DNA of 64,000 bases from Saliniramus fredricksonii. Lineage in GTDB: Bacteria > Pseudomonadota > Alphaproteobacteria > Rhizobiales > Beijerinckiaceae. The DNA is taken from contig NZ_FMBM01000002.1 in NCBI RefSeq assembly GCF_900094735.1, forward strand, positions 1,240,001-1,304,000, in the 5' to 3' direction. Numbering within the stretch: the first letter of the stretch is position 1; each line of letters opens with the position of its first letter. Made by a program: the position numbers and the translations under genes. The notes under the pieces were generated by a model. It was given only the letters and a program-made list of their open reading frames with translations. It searched no databases and was not told the DNA's origin. Positions 9,152-18,439 of this stretch are shown here, piece by piece.

Positions 9152-9439
9152 TCAGCGCAGGGCGCCGGAGCGCGCATCGACGTCAATCTGTATCACCCTT
9201 CCGTCACGCTGCAACAGCGTGATGCGATAAACCAGCCCGCCGCCGGCGCTGCACAGGTCGACGCGGGTGACTTCCGCTCCCGGATACGCGCCCTGCGCGG
9301 CGCGTGTCGCGTTAACGGCGGGGATCGCCTGGCCCGCAGCGACGGCCTCGCGCATCTCCCCCTGCGACAGGCAGGAGGCGAGGGCGGGGCTGCCGGCGAA
9401 GGCGGCGAGGAAGGCGAGGGTGATCAGGATCTGGCGCAT
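9152..9439 (-). CDS. Periplasmic PepSY-domain protein, FeuN-like
   Basis: 95 residues with an N-terminal signal peptide (ILITLAFLAAFAGSPALAS) and one PepSY domain: GEMREAVAAGQAIP... and the terminal YRITLLQRDGRVIQIDVDARSG strand pair. Two cysteines (ASCLSQ, VDLCSAG) may form a disulphide. Start 9439 is the Met at the signal peptide; the open frame extends 63 codons more without protein character. It is 24 bp upstream of the FeuP-like gene and so probably co-transcribed. By position and size it is the counterpart of FeuN, an inhibitor of FeuPQ, but sequence identity to FeuN was not checked. Confidence 0.75.
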   Translation of the reverse strand: MRQILITLAFLAAFAGSPALASCLSQGEMREAVAAGQAIPAVNATRAAQGAYPGAEVTRVDLCSAGGGLVYRITLLQRDGRVIQIDVDARSGALR

Positions 9440-9549
9440 GAGAGCCAAATTGCCCAAGCTTGCCTGAATGGGCAATGAATAATCGCGCCGGCTGGAATCA
9501 CGGCAGCGCGCTTCCCATCTCTGGAGTTGAAACGAATGGAGGCGAGGAA

Positions 9550-10164
9550 ATGCCCGGAAGCAGCACGCACTGGAACGACGTCTACACGACCAGGGCAGAA
9601 GATGCCGTGTCCTGGTTCGAGGAATCACCGGCGCGCTCGCTCGCGATGATCGCGCAGACGGGCGTGGCCAAGGGAGATCCGGTCATCGATATCGGCGGCG
9701 GGCTGTCGCGGCTCGCGGATGCGCTGCTGACGGAAGGCTATGCGGATGTCAGCGTGCTCGACATCTCCCGCGCGGCGATCGATCGTCTGATCGCGCGCAA
9801 TGACGCTGATGCACGGCTCACCGGGATCGTCAGCGATATCACAACTTTCGCACCGGCGCGACGCTATGCGCTCTGGCACGACCGCGCGGTGCTGCATTTC
9901 CTGACCGGGGAAACGGATCGGGCAGCCTATCATGCTGCATTGATGGCGGGGCTTGCGCCCGGCGGCAGCGTGATAGCGGCCGCCTTCGCCCCGGACGGGC
10001 CGGAGAAATGCAGCGGCCTGCCGGTGCGCCGCTACGGTCTCGATGATTTCGACGCGTTCTTCGGGCCGCAATTTTCCCGCGTGAGCGATGAACGCTTCAC
10101 ACACGTGACACCCTCGGGCGCCGAGCAGCGTTTTCAGGCGGTGCATTACCGGCGGGACAGTTGA
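9550..10164 (+). CDS. Class I SAM-dependent methyltransferase
   Basis: 204 residues. The SAM-binding motif I is VIDIGGGLSRLADALL, with the acidic end of strand 2 in SVLDISRAAI and motif IV region ALWHDRAVLHFLT. The N-terminus (HWNDVYTTRAEDAVSWFEE) matches small bacterial methyltransferases whose substrate is often unassigned (thiopurine/tellurite-like group). ATG 9550 is preceded by GGAGGCGAGG; the frame is open from 9460. Divergent from the PepSY gene. A strong terminator follows. Confidence 0.85.
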   Translation: MPGSSTHWNDVYTTRAEDAVSWFEESPARSLAMIAQTGVAKGDPVIDIGGGLSRLADALLTEGYADVSVLDISRAAIDRLIARNDADARLTGIVSDITTFAPARRYALWHDRAVLHFLTGETDRAAYHAALMAGLAPGGSVIAAAFAPDGPEKCSGLPVRRYGLDDFDAFFGPQFSRVSDERFTHVTPSGAEQRFQAVHYRRDS

Positions 10165-10175
10165 GTCACGAAGAA

Positions 10176-10200
10176 GGCCCGCCTTGCGGGCGGGCCTTTT
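10176..10200 (+). terminator. Rho-independent terminator after the methyltransferase gene
   Basis: GGCCCGCC at 10176-10183, loop TTGC(G), GGCGGGCC at 10189-10196, then TTTT. It lies between two convergent genes, methyltransferase and ilvC. The U-tract favours the plus strand; the opposite strand has only a broken T-run (CTTCTTC), so bidirectional action is possible but weaker. Confidence 0.88.
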
Positions 10201-10223
10201 CCTCGTCGTAACAACCGATCAAC

Positions 10224-12039
<1,816 letters not shown>

Positions 12040-12201
12040 TGCGCCGCGCCCCGCCCGTCGAATCCTTTCGCATTGCGCCATTGCAAAGGACACGTGCGAA
12101 CACACGGGATGTTTCGGCGGCGGATGCGCTTATATGCGATGACGAACGGCACGCGTCGGGCATCGCCGACACGCGAGATATGAAGCTTCAGGGAGCACGA
12201 C

Positions 12202-12903
12202 ATGATCGATCTGTATTACTGGACCACGCCGAACGGCCACAAGGTGACCATGTACCTTGAGGAAACGGGTGCGCAATACCGCATCATCCCGGTCAATATC
12301 GGCAAGGGCGAGCAGTTCGAGCCTGATTTCCTGAAGATCGCCCCGAACAACCGCATCCCCGCCATGGTCGACCATGCGCCCGAGGGCGGCGGCGATCCGA
12401 TTTCCGTCTTCGAATCGGGCGCGATGCTGCTCTATCTCGCCGACAAGGACAAAGCCTTCATCCCGCAGGATCCACGCGGGCGCGCCGAGGTGCTGCAATG
12501 GCTGTTCTGGCAGATGGGCGGGCTCGGGCCGATGGCCGGGCAGAACCACCATTTCAGCCAGTATGCGCCCGAGAAGATCCCCTATGCCGTGGATCGCTAC
12601 GTCAACGAGACAAACCGGCTCTACGGTGTCATGAACAAGCGCCTCGCCGACCGGGCCTTCCTCGCCGGCGACTATTCCATCGCCGACATGGCGGCCTATC
12701 CCTGGGTGGTGCCGCATGAGCGCCAGGGCCAGAATCTCGACGACTTCCCCCATCTCAAGCGCTGGTTCGAGGAAATCCGCGCCCGCCCGGGCACGGTCCG
12801 CGCCTACGAGAAGGCGAAGGAGGTCAATCCGGATCAGGCACCGATGTCGGAAGAGGCCAAGAAGATCATGTTCGGCCAGACGGCCTCCGTGGTGAAGGGC
12901 TGA
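12202..12903 (+). CDS. yfcG: Glutathione S-transferase, YfcG-type
   Basis: 233 residues with a thioredoxin-like N-domain and helical C-domain. The pattern YYWTTPNGHKVTMYLEE, APNNRIPAMVDH, ESGAMLLYLADK and QWLFWQMGGLGPMAGQNHHF is that of the Nu-class enzymes YfcG/YghU, which bind two glutathiones and act as disulphide-bond reductases using a Thr/Asn pair in the TPNG loop. The C-terminus has a short extra tail. Followed 3 bp later by a second GST-fold gene, so the two are probably co-transcribed with the hydrolase and patatin genes beyond. Confidence 0.92.
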   Translation: MIDLYYWTTPNGHKVTMYLEETGAQYRIIPVNIGKGEQFEPDFLKIAPNNRIPAMVDHAPEGGGDPISVFESGAMLLYLADKDKAFIPQDPRGRAEVLQWLFWQMGGLGPMAGQNHHFSQYAPEKIPYAVDRYVNETNRLYGVMNKRLADRAFLAGDYSIADMAAYPWVVPHERQGQNLDDFPHLKRWFEEIRARPGTVRAYEKAKEVNPDQAPMSEEAKKIMFGQTASVVKG

Positions 12904-12906
12904 AAC

Positions 12907-13602
12907 ATGACACGGCAGCTCTTCGAACTCGTCGGGGCCGACCCCGAAATCCGCTTCAGCCCCTATAGCTGGCGCGCGCGCATGGCGCTCCTGCACAAGG
13001 GTATCGACGCCAAGAGCAGGCCCTGGCGCTTCACCGAGAAGGAGGCGCTCGCCTTTTCCGGCCAGGACAAGGTGCCTGTGCTGGTCGATGGAGACACGGT
13101 CGTCTCCGATTCCTGGCAGATCGCCCTTTATCTCGAGCGCGCTTATCCGGACGCGCCCGCATTGTTCGGGGGCGCGCAGGGCGAGGCGATGGCGCGGTTC
13201 ATCGCCCATTGGTGCGACGGGGTCATGCTGCCGGGCATGATCACGCTGCTCGTTCACGACATCTGGCGCTGCCTCGATCCGCAATCGCAGGCCTATTTCC
13301 GCGAGAGTCGCGAGAAGCGTTTCGGACGCAAGCTGGAGGACATCGTCGCCGGGCGCGAGGAGCGCGTCGACACTTTCCGCAAGGCGTTGCGCCCGATGCG
13401 GATGACGCTGGCCGAGTACCCCTATCTCGCCGGTGAAGCGCCCGGTTACGCGGATTACGCGGCTTTCGGCGGCTTCATGTGGGCGCGCTGCATCAGCCAT
13501 TTCGAACTGCTGGAGCCGGATGATCCGGTGCATGCCTGGCGCGAGCGCATGCTCGATCTGTATTATGGTTATGCGCGCAAGGCAAAGCGGGTCGCCGCCT
13601 GA
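12907..13602 (+). CDS. Glutathione S-transferase family protein, LigE-like
   Basis: 231 residues. The N-terminal thioredoxin fold carries RFSPYSWRARMALLHKG, KVPVLVDG and VSDSWQIALYLERAYPD; the C-domain contains REKRFGRKLEDIVAGRE. The layout resembles the beta-etherase (LigE/LigF) branch, where Ser in the SPY/SPF motif contacts glutathione. Lignin beta-etherase activity should not be assumed: many paralogues have other roles. It starts 3 bp after the YfcG-type gene and precedes a hydrolase gene, consistent with a small detoxification operon. Confidence 0.82.
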   Translation: MTRQLFELVGADPEIRFSPYSWRARMALLHKGIDAKSRPWRFTEKEALAFSGQDKVPVLVDGDTVVSDSWQIALYLERAYPDAPALFGGAQGEAMARFIAHWCDGVMLPGMITLLVHDIWRCLDPQSQAYFRESREKRFGRKLEDIVAGREERVDTFRKALRPMRMTLAEYPYLAGEAPGYADYAAFGGFMWARCISHFELLEPDDPVHAWRERMLDLYYGYARKAKRVAA

Positions 13603-13643
13603 GACGCGCGCGGCGCGACGATGCAGAGGGAGACCGAGCGGCG

Positions 13644-14567
13644 ATGAGCGAGAATCACGACTTCTTCCCCGGATTCGCATCCGGCTATTTCGCCACGGAG
13701 CAGGGTCAGGTCTTCGTCCGCCATGGCGGTGAGGGGCCGCCCCTGCTTCTTCTGCACGGCTTCCCGCAGACGCATGTCTGCTGGCACCGCGTCGCGGGAC
13801 AACTCGCGAAGAACCATCACGTCGTGCTCATGGATCTGCGCGGTTACGGCTGGTCGAGCGCGCCGCGCGGCGATGGCGGGCGCGAGACCTATTCCAAGCG
13901 CGCCATGGGTCGCGATGCAGTGAAGGTGATGTCGGATCTCGGCCATACGCGTTTCGCGCTGGTCGGGCACGATCGCGGTGCGCGGGTCGGCTATCGGTTG
14001 GCGCTCGATCATCCGGGACGGCTGACGCATCTGGGCCTGATCGACATCCTGCCCACGATCCGGGTCTGGGAGCGTATCGAATCCGGCGCCATTCCCGGCG
14101 CGCATTGGGAATTTCTCTCGCGCCCCGAGCCCGGGCCGGAAGAGGCGATCGGCAAGGACGCCACCGCCTTCTTCGAGAAGCTGATGAGCGGCTGGACGCA
14201 GGATGGCACGCTCGACGTCTTCGACCGCCGCGCGCTGCAGGCCTATCGCCGGGCCTCGAACGATCCGTCGCGCATCCACGCCTTCTGCGAGGATTACCGC
14301 GCGGGCGCCACCACTGATCGCGCACAGGACGAGGCGGATCTGGCCGCGGCCAGGACCATTTCGGCCAGGACCTGCGTGATCTGGGGCGAATTTTATCTCT
14401 CGGGCAGTGACGAGCCGGGATCGGACACGGCGCTGGATGTATGGCGCAACAGTTTCGCCCCGCGCGCCGAAGGTGGCGGCATCCGTTCCGGGCATTTCCT
14501 CGCCGAGGAGAACCCGCGCGACATGCTCGCCATCCTCGAACCCTTCCTGATGACCCAAGCCGACTGA
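13644..14567 (+). CDS. Alpha/beta hydrolase, haloacetate (fluoroacetate) dehalogenase-like
   Basis: 307 residues. Oxyanion motif HGFPQTHVCWH, nucleophile elbow GHDRGARVGYRLALDHP with Asp in place of Ser, and late catalytic His in SGHFLAEENP. Arg residues after the Asp (HDRGAR) that bind the carboxylate of haloacetate are present, as is a His-Trp pair (GAHWEF) that lines the halide pocket in fluoroacetate dehalogenase. Epoxide hydrolases share the Asp nucleophile, but the HDRGxR pattern favours dehalogenase-like enzymes. The natural substrate is unproven. Next to two GST genes. Confidence 0.82.
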   Translation: MSENHDFFPGFASGYFATEQGQVFVRHGGEGPPLLLLHGFPQTHVCWHRVAGQLAKNHHVVLMDLRGYGWSSAPRGDGGRETYSKRAMGRDAVKVMSDLGHTRFALVGHDRGARVGYRLALDHPGRLTHLGLIDILPTIRVWERIESGAIPGAHWEFLSRPEPGPEEAIGKDATAFFEKLMSGWTQDGTLDVFDRRALQAYRRASNDPSRIHAFCEDYRAGATTDRAQDEADLAAARTISARTCVIWGEFYLSGSDEPGSDTALDVWRNSFAPRAEGGGIRSGHFLAEENPRDMLAILEPFLMTQAD

Positions 14568-14591
14568 TCGGCACTGGTGGAGGCGCATGCG

Positions 14592-15422
14592 ATGTCGACT
14601 CCGACGATCGGTCTCGCTCTCGGCTCCGGCGGCGCGCGCGGGCTTGCGCATATCCCGTTGCTGGAAGTTTTTGACGAACTCGGCCTGCGCCCCGATATCG
14701 TCGCCGGCGCCTCGATCGGTGCCATCATCGGCGCACCCTATTGCGCCGGTATTCCGGGAAAGGATCTGCGGGAATATCTGCTGAGCCAGACCAGAGACCG
14801 TGCGCGCGCCATGGCCAGGCTGGTCGATGCGCGCGCGGCGAGCATTTTCGACATCTTCAAGGGCGAGGGCAATTTCTTCACGCTTGATGGCGAGAAGCTG
14901 CTCGACATCTACTGGCCCGACGGAATCCCCGAGACATTCGAAGAGCTTCAGACCCCATTGCTCGTCGCCACGACGGATTTCTTCCGACGGGAGGGGGTCA
15001 CCTTCGAGACGGGGCCCCTGCGCCCAGCCGTTGCTGCGTCACTGGCGATTCCCGGCGTGGTGAAGCCGGTGCAATATGAGGGGCGCACGCTGATTGATGG
15101 CGGCATCGTCAACCCGCTGCCCTTCGATCTGCTCTTCGACAAGGTCGATCACGTCATCGCCGTCGATGTCGCCGGGGGGCCGACCGAGGATGTGGAGCGG
15201 ATGCCGAGCGGATTCGAGCTCGGCATCGGCACGATCCAGATCATGCAGGAGGCGATCGTGCGCGCAAAACTCGCGAGCCGACGCCCCGAGGTCGTGCTGA
15301 AGCCGGAGGTCGCGCATTTTTTCGTGCTCGAATTCTTCAGCGCCGAGGACGTGCTGGCCGCCGGCGATGCCTGCAAGGACGCGATGAAGCGGCATATCGA
15401 AGCCATTCTCGACGATGTATAA
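14592..15422 (+). CDS. Patatin-like phospholipase
   Basis: 276 residues. The Ser-Asp dyad lipase fold is clear: oxyanion loop GSGGARGLAH, nucleophile motif GASIG, and DGGIVNPLP with the catalytic Asp. No signal peptide, so likely cytoplasmic or peripheral at the inner membrane. ATG 14592 is preferred over an in-frame GTG at 14577 because GGAGG precedes it at good spacing. The gene closes just before a sharply AT-rich gap. Substrate unknown; the RssA-like paralogue in this window (27.7-28.7 kb) is only distantly similar. Confidence 0.88.
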   Translation: MSTPTIGLALGSGGARGLAHIPLLEVFDELGLRPDIVAGASIGAIIGAPYCAGIPGKDLREYLLSQTRDRARAMARLVDARAASIFDIFKGEGNFFTLDGEKLLDIYWPDGIPETFEELQTPLLVATTDFFRREGVTFETGPLRPAVAASLAIPGVVKPVQYEGRTLIDGGIVNPLPFDLLFDKVDHVIAVDVAGGPTEDVERMPSGFELGIGTIQIMQEAIVRAKLASRRPEVVLKPEVAHFFVLEFFSAEDVLAAGDACKDAMKRHIEAILDDV

Positions 15423-15527
15423 AGTCCCCTTTTTCGAATAATAATATATTATATTAATTATTTTATGTTGCAATTTAATGAATATCCAGTAATCTTGAAT
15501 TATTCATTTCTTTTTGGGTTTGCAGCT
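15423..15527 (+). promoter_or_regulatory. AT-rich intergenic region
   Basis: About 100 bases of mostly A/T (stretches such as AATAATATATTATATTAATTA) between the patatin gene and the orphan gene that follows. It probably holds the promoter of the latter; several TATAAT-like hexamers are possible and none can be singled out. Such AT-rich islands in a G+C-rich genome are common targets of xenogeneic silencers and often mark acquired genes. Confidence 0.4.
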
Positions 15528-16334
15528 ATGTATCAAATTGCCTCATCAAGCGCGATGGATCCGAAAGCCATCGCCACACCCCAGAGCCCCGGTCAGAACG
15601 GCATGTTCGCCGCGGCTTTCGACACCGCGTCGAATCCGTCGAAAGCCCTGACCGCCCCCGCCGACAATCAGATCGCCGCTTTCCCGCTCGCCGCGCCGGC
15701 GATCGGTGCGGGGACGGTCACGGCGGTAGCGATGGCCGCCGTGGCTTCCATCGGAGTCAGCTGGAACTCGCTCTCGAGAGATGAGCAACGCATCGTGCGC
15801 GATACGGTGTGGAATGTCCTCACCGACATGGTGCAGCGCGGCGTCATCGGCCTGGGCCATCTCGGCGACACGATCAGGAACCTTGCCCAACTCCCTGGGG
15901 AGGTGGGATCTGCGTTGCAGCGCGCGGTGATGGATGCCTTGCAGTTGAATGCCCGCGTCCCGGATCTCAATGATGTCATCGATGCAGTGCATAGCCTCCC
16001 GGTGGTGAACGAGTGCCAGCCCCGGCGTCCGGAGGATCTCATCGGCATGTGTGGTGAATGCACGGCTGATGCCTATGGCCAGCTTCGCCAGGCAGGGATC
16101 AAGCGGATCACGCAGGAGGCAGTTGCGAATGGGGCGCATTACGTCCTGGAGATCCAGACCAACCAGGGCGTCTATGTCCTCGATTGTACGATCGGCCAGT
16201 TCGGCGGCACGGGGGACCCCAACGGCCCGTGGCAGGCTAATAATCTTCTCACGAACGGCAGCAACGCGGTTCTGATGAAGAAGGAGACCTATCACGAGCT
16301 TCTGCGGACCCTGGTCGGGCGTCTGCACATGTGA
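15528..16334 (+). CDS. Orphan protein with possible papain-like (Cys-His-Asp) C-terminal domain
   Basis: 268 residues from ATG 15528 (frame open from 15465; ribosome site weak). Residues 1-55 are polar and low-complexity without a standard signal peptide; 55-77 are hydrophobic and small-residue rich (a possible membrane-inserting helix); 85-150 are helical. The C-terminal third has GMCGECTADAYGQLRQAG (Cys175/Cys178 at the head of a helix), HYVLEIQTNQGVYVLDCTIGQF (His204 and Asp219 on successive strands). That order and spacing resembles papain-fold toxin/peptidase domains of polymorphic toxins and effectors. The resemblance is pattern-based and unverified. No immunity-like gene is adjacent. 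Confidence 0.55.
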   Translation: MYQIASSSAMDPKAIATPQSPGQNGMFAAAFDTASNPSKALTAPADNQIAAFPLAAPAIGAGTVTAVAMAAVASIGVSWNSLSRDEQRIVRDTVWNVLTDMVQRGVIGLGHLGDTIRNLAQLPGEVGSALQRAVMDALQLNARVPDLNDVIDAVHSLPVVNECQPRRPEDLIGMCGECTADAYGQLRQAGIKRITQEAVANGAHYVLEIQTNQGVYVLDCTIGQFGGTGDPNGPWQANNLLTNGSNAVLMKKETYHELLRTLVGRLHM

Positions 16335-16340
16335 TCGGCC

Positions 16341-16976
16341 TCACCCGACCTTGCCGTAGCCGGAAAACCGCGCCGCGACGCGCTCCATCTCGGCCTCGTC
16401 GAGGATCACGGGGTCGAGCCCGGCGGCGAGGATGGTGAGATATTCGCCGGCGAGGTTTTCCACCTCCGCCGCGATGTTGTAGGCGCCCTCAATGGTCGCG
16501 CCGAGCGCCACAACGCCGTGATTGGCCAGAAGAACCGCCTTGCGATCTTCGAGCCCGCGCACCACGGATTGCGCGAGTTCCGGCGTGCCGAACGTGGCGT
16601 AATCGGCACAACGCACATCCGCGCCGCCGCAATAGGCGATCATGTAGTGGAAGGCCGGGATCGGCTTGCGCGCGCAGGCGAGTGCCGTCGCCTTGGGGCT
16701 GTGGGTGTGCACGATCGCCTGCGCATCCGCGCGCGCTTCGTAGATCGCGGCGTGGAAGGGCCATTCCGAGGAGGGCTTGCCGCTACCCGTCACAGTCCCG
16801 TCGAGGCGCATGGTGACGAGATCATCGGGCGTCATCCGCGCATAGGGCAGGCCGGAAGGCGTGATCAGCATGCCGTCATTCATGCGCGCGGAGACATTGC
16901 CGGATTTGTTGGGCGCAAACCCCGCCGTATCCATTCGCTTCGCCGCCGCGACGATCGCCTCGCGCTTATCGCTCAT
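16341..16976 (-). CDS. Class II aldolase/adducin family, FucA/OtnC-like
   Basis: 211 residues. Zinc-dependent aldolase fold: GNVSARMNDGMLITPSGLPY, catalytic Glu in PSSEWPFHAAIY, zinc ligands in HTHSPKATALAC and the late His in LLANHGVVALG. The HYMIAYCGG and YATFGTPELAQ segments are closer to L-fuculose-1-phosphate aldolase than to YgbL. In context, last of three genes after an OtnK-type kinase and an aldehyde dehydrogenase, it is expected to cleave or decarboxylate a phosphorylated sugar acid. Start ATG 16976, 10 bp after the dehydrogenase stop, with AGGGATC upstream. Confidence 0.85.
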   Translation of the reverse strand: MSDKREAIVAAAKRMDTAGFAPNKSGNVSARMNDGMLITPSGLPYARMTPDDLVTMRLDGTVTGSGKPSSEWPFHAAIYEARADAQAIVHTHSPKATALACARKPIPAFHYMIAYCGGADVRCADYATFGTPELAQSVVRGLEDRKAVLLANHGVVALGATIEGAYNIAAEVENLAGEYLTILAAGLDPVILDEAEMERVAARFSGYGKVG

Positions 16977-16986
16977 GCCGTGATCC

Positions 16987-18435
16987 CTACTCGTATTTGA
17001 CCGCGACGGTCTTGAGATGCGCAAACCCGTAGAGCGCCTCGAAGCCCTTCTCACGGCCATGCCCGGATTTGCCGACGCCGCCGAAGGGCAGTTCGACACC
17101 GCCGCCGGCGCCGTAATTGTTCACGAAGACTTGCCCCGCCTTCAGCCTGCGCGCAAGCCGCATCTGCCGCCCGCCATCGCGCGTCCACACGCCGGCGACG
17201 AGGCCGTAATCCGTGCCGTTGGCGATGCGGATCGCATCCGCCTCATCCTCGAAGGGAATGAGCGCCAGAACCGGACCGAACACCTCGCGCTGGGCGAGTT
17301 CGGAATCGGGATCGACCGGGCCGAACAGGGCGGGGCGGACATAGTATCCGCCACCGGGGGAGGTAGGTTCGATCGCGCCTTCCGCCAGCAGGGGCGCGCC
17401 GGCTGCCTGCGCGGCCTCGACCATGGCGCGGATGCCGGCACGCTGCTTCTCGTTGATGATCGGGCCGATATCGGGATCGGTCAGCGCCGCGCCGACGCGC
17501 AGGGCCTTGAAGCGCTCGGCGATCAGCCCGGCGACGCGGTCGAAGATCGGGCGCTCGATCAGAACGCGCGAGCCGGCGGAGCAGGTCTGGCCGGCATTCT
17601 GGATCGCGGCGCGCACGAGGAAGGGCAGGGCGGCCTCGAGATCGGCGTCAGCGAAGACGAGCTGCGGCGATTTTCCGCCGAGTTCCAGCGTCACCGGAAT
17701 GACATTGCTCCCGGCGGCCTGCTGGACCAGCGCCCCCGTCGTAACACTGCCGGTGAAGGAGATATGCGCCACGCCCGGATGCACTGCCAGCGCCGCGCCC
17801 GCTTCCGCGCCATAGCCCGTGACGATGTTGAGAACGCCTTCGGGCAGCCCCGCCTCGGTGGCGAGTTCGCCGAGGACGAGGGCGGTGAGCGAGGCATCCT
17901 CACCGGGTTTCACCACGCAGGCATTGCCCATGGCGAGCGCCGCGCCGACGCTGCGTCCGATGATCTGCATCGGATAATTCCACGGCACGATATGCCCGGT
18001 CACGCCATGCGGTTCGTACCAGGTCATCACGGCGAAGCCGTCCTGATAGGGAATGGTGTCGCCATGGACCTTGTCGGCGGCGGCGCCATAGAATTCGAAA
18101 TAACGCGCACAGGCCGCCGCATCCGCCCGCGCCTGGGAGAGCGGCTTGCCGACATCGCGCGCCTCGAGATGGGCGAGCCGCTCGGCCTCGCGTTCGATCA
18201 GGGTGGAGAGCCGATGCAGGATGCGCCCGCGCTGCGTGGCGCTCATGCGCCCCCAGGGGCCCTCCATCGCCCGCTGCGCGGCGGCGACGGCGGCATCGAC
18301 ATCCGCCGTATCGCCACGCGCGATCTTGGCGAAGGCCTCGCCCTCGCTCGGATCGACGACCGGGATCGTCGCGCGGCCGGCGGCTTCGACCCATTGCCCG
18401 GCGATCAGCAGGCGGGGGGCGGGGAGGGCGTGCAT
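16987..18435 (-). CDS. NAD(P)+-dependent aldehyde dehydrogenase
   Basis: 482 residues, full ALDH superfamily length. Landmarks: PWNYPMQIIGRSVGAALAMG, coenzyme loop ISFTGSVTTG, general base Glu in LELGGKSPQLV, nucleophilic Cys in NAGQTCSAGSR, and EVFGPVLALIPF near the end. It lies between the OtnK-type kinase (4 bp gap) and the class II aldolase (10 bp gap), so one transcript is very likely. I infer that it oxidises the small aldehyde released by the aldolase, or the sugar aldehyde before phosphorylation; the substrate cannot be read directly. Confidence 0.93.
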   Translation of the reverse strand: MHALPAPRLLIAGQWVEAAGRATIPVVDPSEGEAFAKIARGDTADVDAAVAAAQRAMEGPWGRMSATQRGRILHRLSTLIEREAERLAHLEARDVGKPLSQARADAAACARYFEFYGAAADKVHGDTIPYQDGFAVMTWYEPHGVTGHIVPWNYPMQIIGRSVGAALAMGNACVVKPGEDASLTALVLGELATEAGLPEGVLNIVTGYGAEAGAALAVHPGVAHISFTGSVTTGALVQQAAGSNVIPVTLELGGKSPQLVFADADLEAALPFLVRAAIQNAGQTCSAGSRVLIERPIFDRVAGLIAERFKALRVGAALTDPDIGPIINEKQRAGIRAMVEAAQAAGAPLLAEGAIEPTSPGGGYYVRPALFGPVDPDSELAQREVFGPVLALIPFEDEADAIRIANGTDYGLVAGVWTRDGGRQMRLARRLKAGQVFVNNYGAGGGVELPFGGVGKSGHGREKGFEALYGFAHLKTVAVKYE

Positions 18436-18439
18436 GGAT

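Noticed and set aside
8408-9478. 356-codon plus-strand frame opposite the FeuP-like and PepSY genes
   Set aside because: Antisense of clearly recognised genes; no motif or start signal, and it does not supply the missing kinase.
13644-14567. Calling the hydrolase an epoxide hydrolase
   Set aside because: The HDRGAR motif and His-Trp pair match haloacetate dehalogenases better, although the fold is shared.
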